5,994 bases of DNA from Sphingomonas bacterium (GTDB lineage Bacteria > Pseudomonadota > Alphaproteobacteria > Sphingomonadales > Sphingomonadaceae). Shown one piece after another: positions 1 to 5,661 of the stretch. The notes under the pieces were generated by a model, which was not told the DNA's origin, made no database searches, and worked only from the letters and a program-made list of their open reading frames with translations. Numbering within the stretch: position 1 is the stretch's first letter; every line of letters starts with the position of its first letter. A program made the translations under genes and the position numbers. The DNA lies in the NCBI RefSeq assembly GCF_903643065.1, contig NZ_CAHJWX010000138.1, positions 1 to 5,994 on the forward strand, in the 5' to 3' direction.

Positions 1-36
1 GTCGCGGCGTCGAGCGGCGTGCCGAGGATCGGCTGA
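1..36 (+). CDS. C-terminal end of an upstream gene (partial, product unknown)
   Basis: Frame 1 is open from the first base and reads VAASSGVPRIG before a TGA at 34-36. The A of that stop is also the first base of the next gene's ATG (TGATG), the usual arrangement of translationally coupled genes in one operon. Only eleven codons are visible, so the product cannot be identified. In sphingomonads a DUF721 gene often precedes a DsbA-like gene, and that would be a guess here, not a call. The open frame and the stop/start overlap are the only evidence. Confidence 0.5.
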   Translation, partial: VAASSGVPRIG

Positions 37-695
37 TGCGCGCGGGCCTGGCCTTCCTCGCGCTCCTGCTCGCCGCCGCGCCGGCGCGGGACTGGCGCGA
101 GACCACGGCGCGCACGCCGGCCGACACTTTCGTGACCGGAAACCCGGCCGCGAAGGTCAGGCTAGTCGAATATGCGAGCTATACCTGCCCGCATTGCGCC
201 GCGTTCAGCGCGGAGAGCCAGGCGGTGCTCAAGGACCATATGGTGCGCGACGGCAGCGTCAGCGTCGAGTTCCGGCACCTGATCCGCGATGGCCTCGATC
301 TGGGCGCGGCGATCCTGGCGCGGTGCACCGGCCCGCGCGGCTTCGCGCCGACCACCGCCTACATCTTCGCGACCCAGGACGACTGGCTGTCGCGCGGCAT
401 CCAGTTCCAGCAGGCCAATGCGCGGCGCCTCTCGCTCTATCCCCGGCTGGGGCAGGTCCGGGCGCTGGTCGACGGCGCGGGACTGACGGCGATGATCGAG
501 GCGCGCGGGCTCGCGCCGGCGCGGGTGGACGCCTGCTTCGCCGACGAGGCGGAGGCGGACCGCATCCTCGCCATCACCGCCGGGGCGCCGCGCGAGGTCG
601 ACGTGACGCCGTCCTTCTTTGTTCAGGGCAGGATCGTGCCCCGCGTCGGCTGGGCCGGGCTGGAGCCCGTGCTGCGCGCGGCGGGCGCCAGGTAG
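36..695 (+). CDS. Periplasmic DsbA-like thioredoxin-fold protein (CPHC active site)
   Basis: This 219-residue protein looks like an exported thiol-disulfide oxidoreductase of the DsbA-like Thioredoxin_4 group. Residues 1 to about 17 form a Sec signal peptide (Arg2, a Leu/Ala-rich core, then an APAR-type cleavage region). The thioredoxin fold begins near residue 38 (VRLVEYASYTCPHC), with the redox pair Cys51/Cys54, and the cis-proline loop is Thr191-Pro192 (DVTPSFF). A long helical insertion lies between these, as in DsbA. Two further cysteines, Cys97 and Cys167, could form a structural disulfide, because the next gene has the same pair. A GAGGA Shine-Dalgarno at 24-28, seven bases from the ATG, supports this start. 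The start overlaps the preceding stop. The family role is oxidising or isomerising disulfides in the periplasm; the substrate is unknown. Confidence 0.88.
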   Translation: MRAGLAFLALLLAAAPARDWRETTARTPADTFVTGNPAAKVRLVEYASYTCPHCAAFSAESQAVLKDHMVRDGSVSVEFRHLIRDGLDLGAAILARCTGPRGFAPTTAYIFATQDDWLSRGIQFQQANARRLSLYPRLGQVRALVDGAGLTAMIEARGLAPARVDACFADEAEADRILAITAGAPREVDVTPSFFVQGRIVPRVGWAGLEPVLRAAGAR

Positions 696-700
696 ATCGT

Positions 701-705
701 GGGAG
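701..705 (+). promoter_or_regulatory. Shine-Dalgarno that fixes the lipoprotein start
   Basis: GGGAG lies five bases before the ATG at 711. It falls inside the extension that a GTG start at 699 would add, so it favours 711. The 711 start also puts a normal short n-region (MK) directly before the lipoprotein signal core. Confidence 0.6.
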
Positions 706-710
706 TGTGC

Positions 711-1457
711 ATGAAGCTTGTTGCCTTGGCCTCCGCGCTCGCGCTGGCCGCCTGCGGTTCGTCCGGTTCGGGTGGCGGGACCGCGCCGCCCACCGCGCCC
801 GCCGGCTCGATCGCGGCGGTGCCGCCGCCCGCCGGGCAGGACTGGACGCAGACCGTGTCGCGCACCGCCGAGGGGTTCGTGATGGGTAATCCCCAGGCGC
901 CGATCAAGCTGGTCGAGTACGGCTCGCGCCTCTGCCCCACCTGCGGCGCGCTCGCGCGCGACGGCTACCAGCCGCTGACCGACCGCTATGTGAAGACCGG
1001 CAAGGTCTCGTTCGAGTTCCGCGAGTTCCTGGTCCACGGCGCGGTGGACGTGCCGCCGGCCCTGATCGGCACCTGTGTCGGGCCGGAGCCGTTCTTCGCG
1101 CTGCTCGAACAGATGTTCGCCAACCAGGAGTCGTTCGAGGACGCATTGCAAAAAGCACCGCCCGCCACGCAGCAGCGGATCGACGCCGCCCCCGTCGCGA
1201 CGCGCTTCAAGCTGATGGGCGACGCGATGGGGCTGACCGCCTTCGTGCAGGCGCGCGGCGTGCCGGCGGCGACGGCGGCGGCGTGCCTCACCGACACCAA
1301 GCGGATCGACGCGCTGACCAAGCAGACGCAGGACAAGGGCCCGGGCGGCGACGGCACCGTCTCGGGCACGCCGACGCTGCTGCTCAACGGCCGGGTCGCC
1401 GACGGGGTGATCACCTGGCCCGCGCTCGATGCCGCGCTGAAGCGGGCGGGCGCCTGA
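711..1457 (+). CDS. DsbA-like thioredoxin-fold lipoprotein (CPTC active site)
   Basis: From ATG 711 the protein has 248 residues. It opens with a lipoprotein signal peptide: Met-Lys, a hydrophobic stretch, and the lipobox Leu12-Ala13-Ala14-Cys15. A Gly/Ser/Pro/Ala-rich linker (about 16-45) follows, as in membrane-tethered periplasmic proteins. The thioredoxin fold carries Cys75-Pro-Thr-Cys78 and the cis-proline Thr220-Pro221. The body parallels the preceding protein motif for motif (GNP..PIKLVEYGS, VSFEFREFLV.G, MGLTAFVQARGV), so the two are paralogues from an old tandem duplication. Cys122 and Cys192 match the preceding protein's extra cysteine pair, with the same 70-residue separation. Residue +2 after the lipid Cys is Gly, not Asp, so there is no inner-membrane retention signal of the E. 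coli kind. It sits 15 bases after its paralogue and is probably co-transcribed. The exact redox role and substrate are unknown. Confidence 0.85.
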   Translation: MKLVALASALALAACGSSGSGGGTAPPTAPAGSIAAVPPPAGQDWTQTVSRTAEGFVMGNPQAPIKLVEYGSRLCPTCGALARDGYQPLTDRYVKTGKVSFEFREFLVHGAVDVPPALIGTCVGPEPFFALLEQMFANQESFEDALQKAPPATQQRIDAAPVATRFKLMGDAMGLTAFVQARGVPAATAAACLTDTKRIDALTKQTQDKGPGGDGTVSGTPTLLLNGRVADGVITWPALDAALKRAGA

Positions 1458-1465
1458 TCCATCGC

Positions 1466-1500
1466 TTGCCGCCGCCACGGCGCGAACGTATATCGAACGC
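1466..1500 (+). promoter_or_regulatory. Putative sigma-70-like promoter for the radical SAM gene, probably leaderless
   Basis: A -35-like TTGCCG at 1466-1471 (4 of 6 to TTGACA) is followed by a 17-base spacer and a -10-like TATATC at 1489-1494 (4 of 6 to TATAAT). Six bases later comes the ATG at 1501, so transcription could begin at the start codon itself. No Shine-Dalgarno precedes this ATG, which agrees with a leaderless message. The -10 lies inside the LexA box, so bound LexA would block RNA polymerase. The hexamers are imperfect, and the call rests on their spacing together with the operator. Confidence 0.5.
1484..1498 (+). promoter_or_regulatory. LexA operator (SOS box), alphaproteobacterial type
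   Basis: The sequence is GAAC-GTATATC-GAAC, a perfect direct repeat of GAAC with a seven-base spacer. Read on the other strand it is GTTC-N7-GTTC, the LexA box described for alphaproteobacteria, unlike the inverted CTGT-N8-ACAG of E. coli. It lies in a 43-base intergenic gap, covers the likely -10 and ends two bases before the ATG. This predicts repression of the radical SAM gene, and possibly the genes after it, until DNA damage triggers LexA cleavage. Confidence 0.75.
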
Positions 1501-2742
1501 ATGGCGCAGCTGGACGTGCAGGAAAAGCTGGCCATCCTCGCCGACGCGGCCAAATATGATGCGTCGTGCGCCTCCTCGGGCACCGTCAAGCGCAACAGCC
1601 GCGACGGCAAGGGGATCGGCTCGACCGAGGGGATGGGCATCTGCCACGCCTATGCGCCCGATGGCCGCTGCATCTCGCTGCTCAAGATCCTGCTGACCAA
1701 CTCCTGCATCTTCGACTGCCATTACTGTATCAACCGCAAGTCGTCGAACGTGCGCCGCGCGCGGTTCACCGCCGCCGAGGTGGTGGGGCTGACGCTGTCC
1801 TTTTACCGGCGCAATTACATCGAGGGGCTGTTCCTCTCGTCCGGCATCATCAAGTCGTCCAACTACACGATGGAACAGCTGGTCGAGGTCGCGCGGTCGC
1901 TGCGCGAGGATCATCACTTCCGCGGCTATATCCACCTCAAGACGATCCCCGACGCCGATCCGGAGCTGGTGCATCAGGCGGGGCTCCATGCCGATCGCGT
2001 GTCGATCAACGTCGAGCTGCCCACCGTCGCCGGGCTGACGCGGCTCGCGCCCGACAAGTCGGCGCCCCGGATCGAGGGCGCGATGGCGGCGGTGAAGACC
2101 TCGATCGTCGACGCGCGCGACGCCACCCGGCGGTACAAGTCCGCCCCGCGCTTCGCCGCCGGCCAGTCGACGCAGATGATCGTCGGCGCGGACGCGGCGA
2201 CCGACGGCGACATCATCGGCCGCGCGTCGTCGTTGTACGACCGGTTCGCGCTGCGCCGCGTCTACTACAGCGCGTTCAGCCCGATCCCGGACGCGTCGGC
2301 GGTGCTGCCGCTCAGCCGCCCGCCGTTGATGCGCGAGCATCGGCTATACCAATCCGACTGGCTGATGCGCTTCTACGATTACCGCCCCGACGAGGTGGTC
2401 GCGGCGGCCGATCCGGCGACGGGGATGCTGCCGCTCGACATCGATCCCAAGCTCGCCTGGGCGCTGCGTTTCCGCGAACGGTTCCCGGTCGACGTGAACC
2501 GGGCACCGCGCGAGGACCTGCTGCGCGTGCCGGGGCTGGGCGTGAAGGCGGTGGCCGCGATCCTGGCGAGCCGGCGCTGGCGCACGCTGCACCTGGCGGA
2601 CATCGCGCGGCTGACCGTGTCGGTCGCCAAGCTGCGCCCCTTCATCGTCGCCGCCGACTGGCGCCCGGTCGTGCTCGCGGACGCGGCCGACGTGAAGCCG
2701 GTGGTCGCGCCGAAGAAGCAGCTGGAACTGTTCGCGGCGTGA
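1501..2742 (+). CDS. Radical SAM protein, putative DNA modification/repair family (UdgX/DUF4130-linked)
   Basis: This 413-residue protein matches the family annotated as a putative DNA modification/repair radical SAM protein (TIGR03916), known for occurring with the DUF4130/UDG-like protein found here downstream. Cys69-X3-Cys73-X2-Cys76 binds the [4Fe-4S] cluster that cleaves S-adenosylmethionine. Cys23, Cys48 and Cys57 precede it, and no cysteine occurs after residue 76. The radical SAM barrel covers roughly 60-270. Residues about 330-385 form a helix-hairpin-helix DNA-binding segment (VNRAPREDLLRVPGLGVKA). The C-terminus ends in QLELF (407-411), which fits the sliding-clamp-binding consensus QL[S/D]LF. 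The usual family length is about 400. The ATG is chosen because the family-like opening (EKLAILADAAKYDASC) begins just after it. Expression is probably under LexA. The reaction and substrate are not established for the family; DNA as substrate is inferred. Confidence 0.9.
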   Translation: MAQLDVQEKLAILADAAKYDASCASSGTVKRNSRDGKGIGSTEGMGICHAYAPDGRCISLLKILLTNSCIFDCHYCINRKSSNVRRARFTAAEVVGLTLSFYRRNYIEGLFLSSGIIKSSNYTMEQLVEVARSLREDHHFRGYIHLKTIPDADPELVHQAGLHADRVSINVELPTVAGLTRLAPDKSAPRIEGAMAAVKTSIVDARDATRRYKSAPRFAAGQSTQMIVGADAATDGDIIGRASSLYDRFALRRVYYSAFSPIPDASAVLPLSRPPLMREHRLYQSDWLMRFYDYRPDEVVAAADPATGMLPLDIDPKLAWALRFRERFPVDVNRAPREDLLRVPGLGVKAVAAILASRRWRTLHLADIARLTVSVAKLRPFIVAADWRPVVLADAADVKPVVAPKKQLELFAA

Positions 2743-2796
2743 TGGCGCTGGCTGATGTCCTCACATTAGCCCTGGTCGGAAGCAGAGAAGCCGGCA

Positions 2797-2824
2797 TTGC
2801 GTGGTCGCCGTCGCCATGTACGAT
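2797..2824 (+). promoter_or_regulatory. Weak candidate promoter for the DUF1993 gene
   Basis: TTGCGT (2797-2802), a 16-base spacer and TACGAT (2819-2824, 4 of 6 to TATAAT) stand six bases before ATG 2831. This repeats the leaderless geometry seen before the radical SAM gene. The -35 match is poor (TTG only), and read-through from the SOS promoter is equally possible. Confidence 0.25.
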
Positions 2825-2830
2825 CCCGGC

Positions 2831-3394
2831 ATGACCCCGACCAACCTGCTCGTACCAACCTACCGGCAAATGCTGCAAACCCTGTCCGGCTTGTTGGACA
2901 AGGCGAAGCAGCAGATGCCGGATCACGCGAAAGCCTTGCTGTCGGCGCGATTGGCGGCTGACATGTATCCGCTCGCGGCGCAGATCCGCTTTGCGACCTT
3001 TCAGGCGCAAGAAGCCGTGTTCCGGCTGCGCGGCGAGCGCGTTCCTGACTGGCTGGTGGCCATCGCTACCGAGGGAAGGAACGCCGGTGACGCGCCTGGA
3101 ACCTTTGCCGATGCCAAGAAGCGGATCGACGACGCCCTGTCGTACTTGGCGGATGTTCCGATCGATGCGCTTAATGCAGGCGCGGGCTTGGCGGTCACAA
3201 TCGATCTGCCGGGTGGGATGACGTTCGACATGACAGGCGAACGATATGCACGTGACTGGGCTTTGCCGCAGTTCTACTTTCACATCGTCACAGCGTACGC
3301 CATCCTTCGCAACCAGGGCGTGGAGATCGGTAAGGCGGAGTACGTGCCACACATGTTCGCCTATCTGCGCCCTGGAACGGCGGCGGGAGCATAG
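2831..3394 (+). CDS. DUF1993 family protein
   Basis: The 187-residue product resembles the DUF1993 family, small helical proteins related in fold to DinB-like four-helix bundles. Recognisable family segments are the opening VPTYRQML with a following LDKA, DMYPLAAQIRFATFQAQEAVFRL (two blocks around residues 44-66), PGGMTFDMTGERYARDWALP (about 127-146) and FYFHIVTAYAILR.QGVEIGK (about 148-168). His151 and His174 could be metal ligands, as in DinB-type bundles, but this is unproven. The function is unknown. No Shine-Dalgarno marks the start. ATG 2831 was chosen because the family match begins there; in-frame ATG 2816 and GTG 2801 would add 5 or 10 unconvincing residues. Codon use differs from its neighbours (more TTG, CAA, CCA and GTA), so it may have been acquired separately. 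It separates the radical SAM gene from its usual UdgX-type partner. Confidence 0.82.
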   Translation: MTPTNLLVPTYRQMLQTLSGLLDKAKQQMPDHAKALLSARLAADMYPLAAQIRFATFQAQEAVFRLRGERVPDWLVAIATEGRNAGDAPGTFADAKKRIDDALSYLADVPIDALNAGAGLAVTIDLPGGMTFDMTGERYARDWALPQFYFHIVTAYAILRNQGVEIGKAEYVPHMFAYLRPGTAAGA

Positions 3395-3423
3395 GCGGCG
3401 AACGTTTCGTCGCGCCGACTTTT
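3395..3423 (+). terminator. Weak candidate intrinsic terminator after the DUF1993 gene
   Basis: Bases 3395-3402 (GGCGGCGA region) can pair with 3406-3413 to give an eight-pair stem with one G-U pair and a three-base loop. TTTT follows at 3420-3423, six bases beyond the stem. The delayed and short T run makes termination partial at best. The stem begins directly after the DUF1993 stop codon. Confidence 0.3.
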
Positions 3424-3473
3424 GCGAGCGGGCGGCGTGATCCGAGTCGCGGCGCAACCGCACCGCCCTTCGC

Positions 3474-3496
3474 CGGTTCACCCTTTATGCGAACCG
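3474..3496 (+). repeat. Inverted repeat spanning the start codon of the DUF4130-UdgX gene
   Basis: CGGTTC (3474-3479) and GAACCG (3491-3496) are perfect reverse complements separated by 11 bases that contain the ATG at 3487. In RNA this could form a small hairpin with the start codon in the loop, and in DNA it could be an operator. It is not a GTTC-N7-GTTC box, so LexA binding is not predicted. The rest of 3395-3486 shows no convincing promoter and no Shine-Dalgarno. Confidence 0.35.
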
Positions 3497-4890
3497 TCAC
3501 GCTCCCCGCTCCCGACGACTTTGACGCGTGGCGCGACGCCGCGCGCGGACTCGCCGCCGCGCAGGTGCCGCCGGACGACGTGGTGTGGCAGGTCGGGGCC
3601 GAGCCGCGCGACCTGTTCGCCGGCGAGGCGGTCGCGAACGAAGCACCGCCGGCGTCGCCCGGCTTTTCCGTCCCCCGCGCCTTCCTCGATCTGGCGCGCG
3701 ACGTCGTGCTCGCCGACGAGGCGGAGCGCTGGTCGCTGCTCTACGCCGCGCTCAGCCGGCTGCGGGCCGAGCCCAAGCTGATGGAGGACCGGGCCGATCC
3801 GCTGGTGCGGCGGCTGGAGACGATCGCCAAGGGCGTGCGTCGCGACATCCACAAGATGCGCGCGTTCCTGCGCTTCCGCGAGGTGGAGTCCGGGGCAGGC
3901 GAGGAGGGCAGCTCTCGCTTCGTCGCCTGGTTCGAGCCCGAGCACCATATCGTGCGCGCGAATGCCAGCTTCTTCGTCAACCGCTTCGCCAGTATGCGCT
4001 GGTCGATCCTGACGCCCGAGGTGTCGCTGCACTGGGACGGCGCGGCGCTGAGCGAGGGGCCGGGCGCCAGCAAGGCGGACGCACCGGAGGGCGATCCGAT
4101 CGAGGCGGTGTGGAAGACCTATTACGCGTCGATCTTCAACCCCGCGCGCGTCAAGATCGGCGCGATGCTGAAGGAGATGCCGCGCAAATATTGGAAGAAC
4201 ATGCCCGAGACCGCGTTGGTGCCGGGGTTGATCGCGGGCGCGCAAGCAAGGGAATCGGGAATGATCGAGACGGCGCGGGCCAGCATGGGCGGCAACAGCG
4301 CGATGGCCTGGGAGGCGCTGCGCGACGAGGCGGCGGCCTGCACGCGCTGTCCGCTTTACAAGCCCGCGACGCAGACGGTGTTCGGCGAGGGCCCGGTGAC
4401 CGCGCGCCTGTTGTTCGTTGGCGAGCAGCCGGGCGATCAGGAGGATCTGGCGGGCAAGCCCTTCGTCGGCCCCGCCGGGCAGGTGTTCAACCGCGCGCTG
4501 GGCCAGGCCGGGATCGAGCGCGATACGGTCTATGTCACCAACGCGGTCAAGCATTTCAAGTTCGAGGCGAGGGGCAAGCGGCGCATCCATTCGAAGCCCG
4601 GCGCGGGCGAGATCGACGCCTGCCGCTGGTGGGTGGAACAGGAGCGGATGCTGATCCGCCCGGGGGTGTCGGTGGCGCTGGGCGCGACCGCCGCGCGCTC
4701 CTTGCTCGGCCGCGCGGTCACGATCGGCAAGGAGCGCGGCCGCCCGCTGCCGCTGGCCGAGGGCGGGGGACAGGCGTTCATCACCGTCCATCCATCCTAT
4801 CTGCTGCGGCTGCAGGACAAGGCGCAGGCGGAGGACGAGTTCGGCCGGTTCGTGGACGACCTGCGCGCGGCGGCGGCGCTGGTGGGGTGA
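3487..4890 (+). CDS. DUF4130 / UdgX-type uracil-DNA-binding fusion protein
   Basis: This 467-residue protein joins two domains. Residues 1 to about 255 match DUF4130, the domain found beside the radical SAM partner; its signature near 209-242 reads WKTYYASIFNPAR...MPRKYWKNMPE. Residues about 275-465 form a uracil-DNA glycosylase fold of the UdgX type: Cys285-X2-Cys288, motif A GEQPGDQED (312-320), the UdgX-specific loop KRRIH (364-368), Cys379 and motif B HPSYLLR (435-441). UdgX, characterised in Mycobacterium smegmatis, removes uracil and stays covalently attached to the abasic site through the loop His, here His368. The protein has only three cysteines, all in the UDG part. With His356 (VKHFK) as a likely fourth ligand they could hold the [4Fe-4S] cluster. 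The neighbouring radical SAM gene is its expected functional partner. Translation probably starts at ATG 3487, where the family-like sequence begins. How DUF4130 contributes is unknown. Confidence 0.92.
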   Translation: MRTVTLPAPDDFDAWRDAARGLAAAQVPPDDVVWQVGAEPRDLFAGEAVANEAPPASPGFSVPRAFLDLARDVVLADEAERWSLLYAALSRLRAEPKLMEDRADPLVRRLETIAKGVRRDIHKMRAFLRFREVESGAGEEGSSRFVAWFEPEHHIVRANASFFVNRFASMRWSILTPEVSLHWDGAALSEGPGASKADAPEGDPIEAVWKTYYASIFNPARVKIGAMLKEMPRKYWKNMPETALVPGLIAGAQARESGMIETARASMGGNSAMAWEALRDEAAACTRCPLYKPATQTVFGEGPVTARLLFVGEQPGDQEDLAGKPFVGPAGQVFNRALGQAGIERDTVYVTNAVKHFKFEARGKRRIHSKPGAGEIDACRWWVEQERMLIRPGVSVALGATAARSLLGRAVTIGKERGRPLPLAEGGGQAFITVHPSYLLRLQDKAQAEDEFGRFVDDLRAAAALVG

Positions 4891-4902
4891 GCCCGCGTCG
4901 GT

Positions 4903-5646
4903 TCAGACATGCACCGGCCGCACCGGGTTGAGCGGCAAATGATGGGTCCGGCAAAAGGTGATCGTACCCGAATGTCCGTTCGCGAACTCTCTGATTTCCG
5001 ACGCGGTCGGCATCATGCCGACGTCCTGGATCGCGCCGAGCAGCTGCGCCGAGGCCAACGTCATCAACGCCTCGCGCCCGCGCAGTTCCTCGATGTCCTG
5101 GACCAGGCGCAGGCGCGTCTCCGGCTCCAGCGATGTCACCTTGGACAGGCTGTTGAGGCGCCAGATCGCCTGATCGGCGGCACGGGCGTCGCCGCGCATC
5201 TGATCCAGCGTCTCGTAAATATAGTCGATCCTCTCCCGGATGCGCGCGGGCAGGTGGGTCGAGACGCCCTCGCCGGTGATGATCCGCCAGGTGCCGTCGC
5301 CCCACACCCGGGACGGCGCGCGCACGGTGTAAGGCGACGCACTCACTCCGTTCTCGCTGAACAAGGTGGCTGGGCGGTACGGACCCGGCGCCGTCACCCT
5401 CGCCTCCAGCGCGACGAGCTGCCGGTCGATGCAGGTACCGACGATCTGCTGCTCGATCGCGTCGACGGAGTTGTTGGTCACCGATTGATGCAGCGCGTCC
5501 GTCGCTTGTGTCACCTTCTCTCGCCAGTGCACCCATTCGATCAGTTGCTCTGCCGCCAGCGCGATCAGGATGCCCAGCGCGATGATGCCGACCTCGCCCC
5601 AGAACTCGCGCCAGCCGTGCAGCGGCTTGGGCAGATGGATGTGCAT
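4903..5646 (-). CDS. Single-pass membrane protein of unknown function
   Basis: From ATG 5646 the protein has 247 residues. A short basic N-terminus (MHIHLPKPLHGWREF) is followed by one clear transmembrane helix at about 18-36 (VGIIALGILIALAAEQLIE). The remaining 200 or so residues are mainly charged, predicted-helical sequence without a recognised domain; Cys72 and Cys232 are its only cysteines. By the positive-inside rule the C-terminal part should be periplasmic. Proteins with this HxPKPLHGWREF-GEVGII opening seem common in sphingomonads and xanthomonads, from memory, and have no known function. An AGGGGG Shine-Dalgarno (5656-5661 on this strand) nine bases upstream fixes the start at 5646; an in-frame GTG at 5664 would place that element inside the gene. 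It follows the LysR gene by 14 bases, so the two are probably co-transcribed. It converges on the UdgX gene with only 12 bases between stops. Confidence 0.75.
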   Translation of the reverse strand: MHIHLPKPLHGWREFWGEVGIIALGILIALAAEQLIEWVHWREKVTQATDALHQSVTNNSVDAIEQQIVGTCIDRQLVALEARVTAPGPYRPATLFSENGVSASPYTVRAPSRVWGDGTWRIITGEGVSTHLPARIRERIDYIYETLDQMRGDARAADQAIWRLNSLSKVTSLEPETRLRLVQDIEELRGREALMTLASAQLLGAIQDVGMMPTASEIREFANGHSGTITFCRTHHLPLNPVRPVHV

Positions 5647-5655
5647 GCGGCCGTT

Positions 5656-5661
5656 CCCCCT
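5656..5661 (-). promoter_or_regulatory. Shine-Dalgarno for the membrane protein gene
   Basis: On the minus strand AGGGGG stands nine bases before ATG 5646 and begins at the last base of the LysR stop codon (TGA, 5663-5661). Ribosomes ending the LysR gene could therefore reinitiate directly at the membrane protein gene. Confidence 0.6.

Noticed and set aside
699..710. GTG start for the lipoprotein gene
   Set aside because: It would add MGVC before the signal peptide and bury the GGGAG Shine-Dalgarno; ATG 711 gives a normal lipoprotein signal.
1470..1482. CGCCG-CCA-CGGCG hairpin after the lipoprotein gene
   Set aside because: The stem is only five pairs, no T run follows, and it falls in the spacer of the predicted promoter. 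It is not supported as a terminator.
162..1640. Long minus-strand reading frame of 492 codons opposite the two DsbA-like genes
   Set aside because: It is Arg/Gly/His-rich low-complexity sequence typical of the antisense of GC-rich genes, has no recognisable domain, and covers two clear genes plus a promoter region.
1566..2834. Plus-strand frame of 422 codons overlapping the radical SAM gene
   Set aside because: It is an out-of-frame shadow with repetitive Arg-rich sequence. Only its last 30 codons (2742-2834) were kept, as a low-confidence finding.
3478..4791. Minus-strand reading frame of 437 codons opposite the DUF4130-UdgX gene
   Set aside because: It is an antisense shadow with Arg/Ala/His-rich composition. 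The plus strand here encodes unmistakable UDG motifs.
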